In this document: one piece after another, positions 12,100 through 21,840 of the stretch
How positions within the stretch are numbered: the first letter of the stretch is position 1
How the letters are laid out: every line of letters starts with the position of its first letter
Assembly (NCBI GenBank): GCA_018894105.1
Contig: CM032133.1
Coordinates: forward strand, 9,996,501 to 10,060,500
DNA: 64,000 bases
Reading direction: 5' to 3'
DNA from: Jacaranda mimosifolia
Taxonomy: Eukaryota > Streptophyta > Magnoliopsida > Lamiales > Bignoniaceae
Notes under the pieces: model-generated
Told to the model about the DNA's origin: nothing
Seen by the model: only the letters and a program-made list of their open reading frames with translations
Database searches by the model: none
Position numbers and translations under genes: made by a program

Positions 12100-12768
12100 A
12101 GTTTTATCTGCACTTCACCCAAATATAGTACCTTATAATCTCTAGTATGATAAAGCTATAGGTTTTGTACCTCGCCACTGAATTATCACTTAGAACACAA
12201 CTTAAACAAAACCCTCACTTCCGATCCATAATATATCAACCCCTAAACACTCAATCATTTCCAGCTCCAACAGCATAATGCTTTCTAGTTCACTCTCCCC
12301 ATCTCAAATCGTCACATGCATTTTATTTCACCAACAATTACCACTAAACTTACATCAAACCTACTGAAAGAAACTACAAAGAAACCCCTTCGAAGCATCC
12401 AATTCTAGCTAATCATCGTTAATCTTCAAAACCCAAGAAAATTAACCCAACTCAAGCCATTTTTAGTTGTCTTCAACAAGGCCCATGTGAGCAACACAAC
12501 ACATGAGTGAATTAAAAAGGAAAAGCCTATCCTTTTTTCTTGTTCTACTTCTGGGTTTTGCAACAACAGTAAGTATAAGCTAAAAGTTGAGAACTTTTCT
12601 TGGAAAATCGTTGTCTCTCACCTTTCTCCAAGGAAATCAAGTGAGAGGAGAAAATGAAAGAAAATGAAAGACTCTTTTGTTCTATGGTCCATCTGACCAA
12701 GGTTAACCTGATAGCAGCCAAACCAATAGAGAGAGAAAAATAGATAGTGTATTTTGTGTATGTAATGC
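12100..12768 (-). other. former 5' leader/upstream region of the ARF8 pseudogene
   Basis: Minus-strand DNA upstream of the ARF8-like start codon with CT-rich stretches (around 12600-12680) of the kind found in plant 5' leaders. No separate gene was recognised. A Copia element was inserted at its distal end at 12769, with AATGC target duplication. Confidence 0.4.
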
Positions 12769-13025
12769 TGTTGGAGAAAGAGCACAACAATACTGCACTT
12801 TTATTCATCAAATTATGGCATAAAACTAATAACTTAGTTAGCCTTTAAATAGGCTTTACAAATAAATCAAATGAACTAAAAAATAGCTGAGATTATTGGC
12901 ACTAACATAATATGAGAAAATCAAAATAACAGAAAAGAGAGAATTAAGGTGCTTAAAAATATCTTGCCCATTGATTGAGTCTAAGGGTTGAAATATACGT
13001 GTCAAATTTGAATCATTTTCCAACA
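12769..13025 (-). repeat. 3' LTR of the 12769-17353 Copia element
   Basis: 257 bp. On the minus strand it starts TGTTGGAAAATG and ends CTCCAACA. It aligns along its length with the 5' LTR but lacks ~72 bp just inside one end (after AGAAAGAGCAC on the plus strand). Confidence 0.93.
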
Positions 13026-13079
13026 CTTCCACTTGATTCAAAGTTGCAAACACCAAGTTGAAGTCTAAAATAAACATGC

Positions 13080-14560
13080 TTGTCTCAAGGAAGAGATTTT
13101 GTTAGAATATTAGCCACTTGTTCGTTGGTATTGCAGTACCTCAAAATGATTAATTTATCAGACACAAGATCCCAAATAAAATGAATTCAAATATCAATAT
13201 GTTTTGTTCTCCCATGGTGAATTAGATTCTTAGCTATTCAGATTACGCTTTATTGTCACAACAAATTTCAGCTGCCTCTCTCTGCTCTTGGCTAATGTCT
13301 GCAAGAACTCGCCTTAACTATACTGCTTGACACGCTGACAAAGTTGGTGTTGCATATTCTACTTCAGTTGAAGACAAGGCTATTGTTGTTTGCTTCTTCG
13401 AATTCTAGCAAATAACACCAAATCTAAGATTAAAGATATAACCCGAAGTACTCCTCTTATCCTCCAAATATCTAGCCCAATCGCTGTCTGTGTAACTAGA
13501 TAATTTAAACTCTAAAATATGTCCATACCGTAGACCAAATTCAACAGTTCCACCAACATATCTCAACACTCTTTTTGCAGCTCCAAAGTAATGTTTTCAA
13601 GGACAATGCATAAATCTAGAAATGACTCCAACTGAATAAGCAATATCAGGCCATGTATGAGTTAAATAAATTAAACCTCCAACCAAAGTTTTGAAATCAC
13701 TTGCATTTGTACATTCAGCACCATCATCAGCCTACAATTTCTCATTTAAATTCATAGGAGTTGCTGCAAATTTACAATTCAATATGTTAAACCTTTTAAG
13801 TAAATCAGTAGCATATTTCCTTGTGATACAAAGATCCCATCTTCAGCTTGTTTCACTTCCAACCCCAAAAAATAATGTCGTATACCTAAATCTGACATTT
13901 CAAACTTTTCCTTCATACAAGCTTTGAATTCATTAATAAGGGAAGAAGAGGAGCCAATATAAATCATATCATCTACATAAAGACAAACTGTGAGAAGATC
14001 ATTAATATCTTGTCTCTTCAAATAAAGATTGGGCTCATTCTTACTTCTTTCAAAGTCATTATCAAGGAAATAAGAGTCTATTTTGTTGTACCATGCACGT
14101 GGAGCTTACTTTAATCTATAAAGTGCTTTTCGCAGCTTGTATACTTTATCTACCTTTCCTTCAACTTCAAATCTTTCAAGTTGAGTAACAAATACCTCCT
14201 ATTGTAATTCTCCATTTAGAAATGCCGATTTAACATCAAATTGATGTACTTGCAATTGTAATTGTGCAACTAATGCCAGGATGATTCTTACTGCTTCAAA
14301 CTAAGCAACTGAAGAGAATGTTTCTTCGAATTCGATACCTTGCTGTTGTGAATACCCTTTTTCCATGAGTTTTGCTTTGTGCCTTTGTACACTCCTATCA
14401 GCATGAAACTTTATCTTAAATACCCATTTAAGACCAATTACATATTTTCCTTTTGGTAAGTCTGCTAACTCCCATTTCTTATTCTTGTCAATTGCTACAA
14501 GTTCTTATTTCATTGCATTTTGCCACACCTCATCTTTGATTGCTTCTTCAAAGTTGGTTG
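13080..14560 (-). pseudogene. Copia pol remnant: reverse transcriptase and RNase H
   Basis: Minus-strand RT and RNase H of the 12769-17353 element. Seen: 'LKWVFKIKFHAD' and 'VHQFDVKSAFLNGEL' (RT fingers and palm), and 'LTVCLYVDDMIYIGSSS' with an intact YVDD catalytic box (~13980). 'KFEMSDLGIRHYFLGLEV' follows. The RNase H region towards 13100 includes the usual 'local tour' of copia motifs but is split by stops and frameshifts. It cannot make active enzyme. Confidence 0.88.
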
Positions 14561-14837
14561 GCTCAGCTACAGATGAGGTATAAGTAGTCATATATCTCCT
14601 TTAGAGACCTATACTTTCTTGGTGGAGTATCATCAGAAGAATCAGCAGAAGATGATGATGTTCTGCTACTTGGTGGTGTTGATGGAGTAGAAGTTGTAGG
14701 AGTTGCACCCTTTTCTATGTTTGGCAAATCTTCATTTTCTGGTGGTATTGCAGCAATTGAAGTGCCTTATGATTTGCCCTAATTCCAACTTGAATCTTCA
14801 TCAAACTCCACATTCCTGCTTATGGTCACTTTGCCAC

Positions 14838-16141
14838 TTATAGGGTTATATAACCTAGATGCTCTGGATTGTAATGAATAACCAACGAAGATACATTTTC
14901 AGAATTTCCATCTAATTTTTGTCGGTTTTGTGAGTCAATTAAAGCATAGGAAATACAACAAAAAACTTTCAAGTGGCTGACCCAAGGCTTCATACCTGTC
15001 CAAGCCTCATAAGGGGTCTGATTTGGAACAACTTTTGTGGGTGAAATATTGAGCAAATAAACTGCCGTTGTGACTACTTCTGCCTAGAATTCATTTGGCA
15101 ATCCCTTTGCTTGCAACAGACTTCTAGCCATTTCTACAACTGTTTGATTCTTCCGTTCAGCCACATCATTTTGCTCCGGTATATATGGAGTTGTCAAATC
15201 CCTGCGAATGCCATTTTCTTCACAAAAAGCAATGAATTCATTAGATAAAAACTTACCACCCCTATCCATGCGAAGAGCCTTTATGCATCCACCATTTTGC
15301 TTCTCAACAAGTGCCTTGAACTTTCGAAAATTCTCAAAAGTTTATGATTTATACTTCATGAAATATATCCAACTCATGAGACTAAAGTTATCTGTAAATA
15401 ACAAAAAATATTTACTACCAACAAGAGATTTTGTATTCATAGGCCTACACAAGTCTGCATGTACTAATTCAAGACAACACTTAGCTCTCGAAGACTTTCC
15501 TAAAGGAAATGATTTTCTACTTTGTTTCCCATAAATGTGCCCTTCACACACTTTTATAGAATAAATTTTAGGCAGCCAACTAACTATTTCTTTTTCACTC
15601 AACAATTTCAGCCCTTGACATTCAAATGCCCATACCTTAAATGCCACAACTTAAACTTATTTCTAGCAACAAGAGCATGACTTTCTATAGTACCAATTTC
15701 TAATGGGAACATCCTATTTGCTGTCATTATAATCTTCACTATAGTTTGTCTCGATTCTTTATCTCTAACAACACAAGAAGAATCATCAAATAACACCGAG
15801 TACCTACTAGTCATTAATTGCCCAACACTCAATAAATTATGAGATAAACTAGGAACAAAGAACACATCATGGAGAAGCTTGACATTACTAGTAACAACAA
15901 CTGTGCTTTTGCCTTTAGCTTGTAGTGGCTTATTGTCTCCAAGCATTACTCTTATCTTTTGAGACTCATCAAGCTCTTTGAAAAATGATTTCATGTCTGC
16001 CATATGAGTTGAACAATTACTGTCCAAATACCAGACTTCATCAGCACTTGATTCACAATGCTTAGCTTCATAGGCCATGAACAACTCATTTTTTGCTTTC
16101 TCTTCTGTAGCATAACTTGCTTGCTTTCTCTTTTCCAACAA
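14838..16141 (-). pseudogene. Copia pol remnant: protease, GAG-pre-integrase, integrase
   Basis: Protease segment (16141-15700): 'EVWYLDSNCSTHMADMKSF', where the catalytic D-S/T-G triad reads D-S-N, so the active-site glycine is lost; 'LLHDVFFVPSLSHNLLSVGQ' follows. GAG-pre-integrase: 'LWHLRYGHLNVKG'. Integrase: 'LVHADLCRPMNTKSLVGSK' (first catalytic Asp), then 'YIPEQNDVAERKNQTVVEMA' (catalytic Glu block) and 'PYEAWTGMKPWVSHLKVF'. Stops and frame changes occur near 15640, 15300 and 15084. The gag frame overlaps the protease frame at 15991-16141, marking a frameshift at their junction. Confidence 0.9.
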
Positions 16142-16955
16142 TTAGCCTTCATATGGCCGAACTTCTTGCAATAGTGGCATTGAATGCCACTTTTGTTGTG
16201 GCTTCTTTGATCACTTGAGGATTGCCTATGATCAGCTTGCCCATTTTTGCCATTACTTTTACCTCTACCACGTCCTATACCACGATATCTGTTTCTGTTT
16301 GCTGCTTTTGCATCACCTTTCACTTGAAATGCTTTCTCTTCACTCTTGTCAAGTGATCTATTCAATCTAGCTTCATGTGCTTGCAAAGAACCCATTACTT
16401 CATCAAAAGAAAATACAGAAAGGTCCTTTGACTTCTCAATGGCAGCAATTACATAATCAAATTTAGGAGTCAAACTCCTCAACGCTTTTTTAACAATAGT
16501 GTGATCATGGAGTTCCTCATCATAAGATCTCATTTGACTAACAACTTCTATCACCTTAGACAAGAATTCTTGCACAGACTCATTGTTTTTCATGAATAAT
16601 GTTTCAAAAATATAGCGTAATGATAGGAGTTTTACCATAATTACCCTTTTTGAGCCTTGAAACTCCTTCTTCAATGTCTCCCATGCTTCCTTTGCTGTAG
16701 TAGCTATTGAAATTCTTGAAAAGATCGTGTCATGAATAGCTTGCTGGATGAAGAACAATGCCTTTGAGTCCTTCTTCCTATTTTTCCTCAACTTGTTCTC
16801 TTCATCTAGGTCAGTATACCCATTCTCTACGAGGTCCCAAAGTTCTTGAGACTTGAATAGAATCATCATCTTGATGCTCCATAATTCATAAGAGTCGCCT
16901 TTGAAGATAGGAATGAGGGTTGGCTAACATTCACACTATTCCCATTCGTAGCCAT
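16142..16955 (-). pseudogene. Copia gag remnant with zinc knuckle
   Basis: Begins at ATG 16955-16953 ('MATNGNSVNV'). A frameshift near 16905 separates this from the main body starting with 'KGDSYELWSIKM' and 'LFKSQELWDLVENGYTD'. The body has the copia capsid blocks 'AKEAWETLKKEFQGSKRV' and 'LRSLTPKFDYVIAAIEKSK', a basic RG-rich tract and a complete CCHC zinc knuckle 'CHYCKKFGHMKANC' near the C-terminus. It packages element RNA in functional relatives. It is the least damaged part of this element. Confidence 0.9.
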
Positions 16956-17024
16956 GGAATCTTCTCACAGAACTTCTATTGAACACCTGGTGGGCAGTTG
17001 CAGAACCTAGCTCGATACCAAATT

Positions 17025-17353
17025 TGCTGGAGAAAGAGCACAAAAATACCAGAAAATAGAGAAAGCAAGTAGAAAAGAAGCTTTAGCTGAAACATAAGAA
17101 CAAAATGCTTTAAGGAAATACTACACTTTTATTTATCAAATTATGGCATACAACTGATAACTTAGTTAGCCTTTAAATAGGCTTTACAAAGAAACCAAAT
17201 GAACTAAAAAATAGCAGAGAATATTGGCACTAACATAATATGAGAAAATCAAAATAACAGAAAAGAGAGATTTAAGGTGCTGAAAAATATCATGCCCATT
17301 GATTAAGTCTAAGGGTTGAAATATACGTGTCAAATTTGAATCATTTTCCAACA
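17025..17353 (-). repeat. 5' LTR of the 12769-17353 Copia element
   Basis: 329 bp. On the minus strand it starts TGTTGGAAAATG and ends CTCCAGCA. It is followed by the PBS-like TGGTATCGAGC and has the TSD AATGC on the outer side. Confidence 0.93.
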
Positions 17354-17605
17354 AATGCAAGATACTTTTTCTCATTCATTCATTTAACCGTACAACAGAT
17401 CTTAGCCATCCCATGAAAATTGATTTGACAGAAGGCATGTGCCACCATTCTTCAATGGTCGCTGTCAGAGTACGGACCATAAAAAAATATAATATTGTTG
17501 ATGATTATAAAAGAAAAAGGGATGGAAACCACTATCTAACTTTTCTTTCTAGCACCACTCATTTGTACACTACGCATATCTGTGTTATGCGTAGTACAAT
17601 TCTAA
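17354..17605. other. short unique stretch with a hairpin
   Basis: Pre-insertion flank of the Copia element. An imperfect palindrome at 17565-17597 has arms GTACACTACGCAT and ATGCGTAGTAC around ATCTGTGTT. No gene. Confidence 0.5.
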
Positions 17606-18888
17606 TTGGGGTAGCAATTTGGGTGGGTCAGGTGGGTTTGAGTTGGGTTGAAGTAGAGGTATAACATTAATTTTCTCAACCCTAGCCTAACCCAACCTGA
17701 TGAAAACCTGAAAATGCTCAACCCTAACCCAATCTGAATCGTACCAAGTCAGGTTCAAGTCAACCTAATTTTTATTAGATCAACTCACCAACTTAAATCC
17801 ACCCAATCCAACCTACTAATTTGATTTAAAATAATTATTTCAAACATTTGCTTTAATTTTTAGAAATTTTTTGGCATTTTTATTTTTTAATTTTATCTAT
17901 TCTTAATTATTAATAAATTAAAATAGGAGTAATAAATTCTTATCATAAATTCACGATAGCAACTTTATAAAAAAAAAAAAAAAAAGTAAACCACATAATA
18001 TATTGATTTTAGAACTTTTTGCTCCTTTTATTTTGTAGTAACTATCATCATTATAAAAATATTAAAATTACAACGTAACTTATTTTTAAAAATAGCATAC
18101 TCTTTCAAGTTTTATTCACCTACTCTCTTTAATTTTTGTATTTTTTGTATCAATCAAATTATCTATTTTAACTTCTTAAAATGACATTATTTCTTTACTT
18201 TATATTGATTCAATTAAGCACCACATATATCAATAAGAATATTATCAAGCAAATAAGTAAACAATTATTTTAATTAAACACATAATTTATAATAAAAACT
18301 TGCTAGAGTCTTTTGAATTTTTTATAACCTCTCAATAGAAAGAATTCATGTCTATTTATATATGTAAAATCTTGCATTGCATAAGGCCTATGAAAAATTT
18401 GTAGAATAATTAAGTAGTCAAAGCAGTATTTTGTCAAATCTTTACTGAATAACTTTCATGTTCCCTTAGATACCAAAAATAACCATTAGAAATAGTATAA
18501 AATTATAATCACCCATCCTATATGTTAGCGAAAATAGATAAGACCGAAAAATAACAAAATAGTAATTTTGATATTGCTGAAGCTCAAAATTTCAAGTTTT
18601 ATTTTGTTATTTTATATTTTTACTCCTAAAAAATTTAAATTTTATTTTTTTAATTCAACTTGGATCCAGTTGGTTCAGGTGGATTCGAGTTCTCGTGTGA
18701 CCCAAAATTAAATTTTGGGTTGTTTGTGTAACCTGAAATTCAACCCAACCCAACCCAACCTATTTTCTTTGGATTTTTATTTGTGTCGACCTTATTGGAC
18801 CCGAACCTAAAATGGGTCGACCCAAATCCTTTTTTCTGTGTCGAACTCGTGTCGACTTATCATGTCGTGTTGGAAATTGCCAGCCTTA
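17606..18888. mobile_element. hAT-type non-autonomous DNA transposon (candidate)
   Basis: The ends TTGGGGTAGCAATTT (left) and AAATTGCCAGCCTTA (right) are imperfect inverted repeats of the common plant hAT terminus TAGGGGTGGCAA. Subterminal regions on both sides are rich in GGTTGGGTT/AACCCAACC motifs, as in the better preserved relative at 42349-43860. The 1.28-kb interior is AT-rich and non-coding. The flanking 8-bp TSD is decayed (ATTCTAAT against GTTCTATA), so the exact ends are approximate. Confidence 0.65.
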
Positions 18889-19160
18889 GTTCTATAGGCA
18901 ATGGTGGTGAGATATTTTAAAATAAATAATATATATGCGCAGGGTGGGAGTGGGTGTGGGGGGCTTTTCAGCCATACTGGACTCTTTGACTCTTACTAAA
19001 ATTGTCAAACGAAATTTAGGGCAGAGATTGTTTGGCATATATAGTATTTCTTAAACATGGATTTTTGACAAAGAGAGAGAGAGAATAAGATAAATAATTT
19101 GAAAAAAAAATGAGAATGATCGCTAAGAATATATTTGAATGTGAGATAAAAGTATAAATA

Positions 19161-20028
19161 AGAGTAAAGTCCATATTACTCTCACATGCTCAAATTTTAT
19201 CTCATTTTACCTTCTTGTACTTTTTTATCGCATTACTTTGTCTTCTCTCGTATTCTCAATTTTACTTCAATTCTTCAATTCCATTAAAGTCTCTTCATTT
19301 TCTATTAGATCACCATCTACCTCAACATTTTCTTTTCAACAACTCTCCCAATTGATCTTTCTTATACCAATCCATAGATCTTTTCTTCAAATCTTTATAA
19401 ATAGAATGCAATCTACTCCATGCACCTTTCCTGCACCAAGAAGCTTCAAAAGATCACTCAGTTTTGCCCCATCTAGGAATGAGTTATTGCTTGCAACCTC
19501 AATGCTCCTAACTATCTTTTTCAAGTAAAATTAAGATTCAATAATCAATAATACTACACTATGCTAGAATCCGAAAAATGTAACTTTGAAAGAATTAATT
19601 TCTCTCAATCACTAACTCAAATCTCAACACCTTAAGAAACAAAGAAAAAGATAGTAAAAATCAAGAAAAAGAGATAATTAAAAACCTTGCTTCTACTTTA
19701 ACTTGAATTCTCTCTGAAACCAAATATATATATTTAAAACTAATTTATATACTTGACATAAAAAATGAAATGTTTGAATCCAAACTGCGATGAGTGAAAA
19801 ATTATTTGGTGGAAATGAGTTTAATTTGTTAAATGAATGAAAAGTAAAAGAATGTGGGCAATTTATTCATTTAACAAAAAAAAATTCATGGCTTTAAGGA
19901 GATGAAGGAAATTTAATAGAATTGACCACTTAAACTAATATTGAGAGTACGGAGAAGCAAAATGATGTAGTTAAAAGTACAAAGAGTTAAACTAAGACAA
20001 GATTTGAGTATAAAATGGATTTTACCCT
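19161..20028. mobile_element. long-TIR MITE
   Basis: The first ~110 bp (from AGAGTAAAGTCCAT) and last ~110 bp (ending ATGGATTTTACCCT) are inverted repeats at moderate identity. Matching blocks include GCTCAAATTTT/ACTCAAATCTT, TTGTACTTTT and TACTCTCAAT (after reverse complement). The interior has no convincing coding. Flanks (GTATAAATA and CTATTAATC) match at 6 of 9 positions, compatible with an old 9-bp Mutator-type TSD. Superfamily is inference. Confidence 0.6.
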
Positions 20029-20323
20029 ACTATTAATCTGACTTTTTTTTTTTGCCCCCCTATAAAAAGTCATTAAATTATAAGATAAAAATGTAAAAAG
20101 TGAGAGAAAATGATTTTAAAAAAATAAAAATGCAATTGCATTGAAGTGTATGTCATTTTTGTTTGAAGAATTTCTAGAATATTTTTTTCTCAAATCCCGC
20201 AAACAAAGAAAACCTTGAGAAAAAATGTATTTAGAATATAAAATTTTGTAAAAATTATTTACGAGCAGTCACTCTCTAAGATTAAAATACTTTGTATTTA
20301 CTTTTTTTTTTTTTTAAATGATG

Positions 20324-20450
20324 TTGAGTGGCCTTTAGCCTAATGACATAAATCTCACACATAAAGTGTGAGGTTAGAGGTTCGAATGTGTAAGATTAGG
20401 AGTTCGAACCTACAAACTCCTCATTTGCATGTGTGTAAATAATTTTTTTA
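20324..20450 (+). repeat. SINE-like piece (tRNA-type boxes)
   Basis: Starts TTGAGTGGCCTTTAGCC and contains two copies of a B-box-like GTTCGAA (AGGTTCGAATGTG and GAGTTCGAACCTA). The opening is shared with the piece at 21405-21510 (TTGAGTGGCCTA). No poly-A tail or TSD was confirmed. Confidence 0.4.
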
Positions 20451-21404
20451 TGAAAATGATATAGATTAGTTTTTTTTATTAGTATTTAAGATGTCAATAT
20501 AATTACTAATAATTTATAGTTGTAAAATGTTTTTAATGGGATTATTGATGTGTATTCTATAATTATACTTTCCCAGGGATAAATTAATAAATTCCAAGGC
20601 TTCAAGGTGGAGTAAAACTAAGGCACATGGAATTAAGCATGTCGGCTTTGTGGGTATGGCGAGATGGTCCATGCCCTTTGAACTAACTAGAAAGGGGGAC
20701 CAATTTTTGTCAAAAACTATTTAGTATGTGATATTTAGCCGAATTCCATGATACATATTACATACTATTTTGAAAAGGATTTTGGTGATCAATAGATGCA
20801 GAAAAGGAGCCTTGTTCTTAGAGGGCAATTTTGGTTAGGCTTTATTGATTACAAAATATATCCATTCCATCCGATTTTAGTCATTTGTACCTAACATTTT
20901 TTTGATCTTAAGTTGTTTTTCTTCAAAAGTAAATGATGAGTATATGCAATGGGGTTCGAATAGTTTTACAACAATTTTAATCTAAATTATTAAATGCGGG
21001 TTGATATTTAAAAAAATTAAATTAAAATCACTTAGATTTTTTTTAGGTCGAGCGCAATTCTGAGGGCTTGGATACAATTTATTTAGGTTGGATTTGCGGT
21101 TTTATAAATCTAAAGTGTACCTCATTGCATTTGAATTTATTTATAATTGCAACTAATTAATATAATAATAAATATAAATAAAAACATATATTTTACTTAT
21201 ACTACAAATCAATAATAATAATAAAAATTTAAAATGCGCATCCAAAGAGAGAGAGCAAGTGTGTTACTAATAAAATTAAAATCATCCTATAAGAAAATTT
21301 TAGGAAAATAAATAAATTTTTTGAGTATTTATGAAAATATTTATATAAGAAATTAATAAAAATAAAAATTTATCTATTATGTATACATATGTATGCATAA
21401 TGCG

Positions 21405-21510
21405 GGTTGAGTGGCCTACGACCAAATGGGATAAGTTTTCCATATAGTTTGGGAGGTCAAAATTTCAAACCCGAATAGGCTCATGATGATGCATGCGTAT
21501 AAATATTTAT
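21405..21510 (+). repeat. SINE-like piece, relative of 20324-20450
   Basis: Opens GTTGAGTGGCCTACGACC and has a decayed B-box region GGTCAAAATTTCAAACC. The similar opening and spacing suggest the same family as the copy ~1.1 kb upstream. Function and boundaries are uncertain. Confidence 0.35.
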
Positions 21511-21840
21511 GCATATTGCGGTAAGATTATGGATAACATAAATGTTAGTCATTAAAACTCGCTTCCCGATGATAGCAATGTGGCAGGGTTCAGTATTTAA
21601 AATTTTACTTTTTTTTTATATATTTATTCACAAAAATAAGCTCATTAAGGATTTAGTAGAATTGGAATTCTAAACATCATAACCATGTATAAGAACGATA
21701 TCATTATATCAATTGGCCACTTAATAATTTACTATTGTTTGTTAAAACTTTAAAAATGAATATGTACAACAGTTTTATGTATTTTGAATGATTGATTAAG
21801 TGGAGTGCGGGATGGCTCTACCTTTAGTTAAAAAATGCAA

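Larger units (their letters stand above)
12769..17353 (-). mobile_element. full-length Copia retrotransposon, coding-dead, with TSD
   Basis: A 4,585-bp minus-strand element bounded by two LTRs (12769-13025 and 17025-17353) with a perfect 5-bp TSD, AATGC, at 12764-12768 and 17354-17358. Inside the 5' LTR is a PBS-like TGGTATCGAGC (minus strand, ~17021-17011), an iMet-type PBS with a changed tail. A purine-rich tract (AATCAAGTGGAAG, minus strand) precedes the 3' LTR. Domain order gag, protease, integrase, RT, RNase H is that of Ty1/copia. Frameshifts and stops occur throughout. The LTR pair shows about 12 substitutions in ~235 aligned bases by eye, plus a ~72-bp length difference, so the insertion is not recent. 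Confidence 0.95.
20040..21840. other. AT-rich intergenic DNA with two SINE-like pieces
   Basis: No gene was recognised. Two short segments with tRNA-promoter-like boxes are listed separately. Confidence 0.45.
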
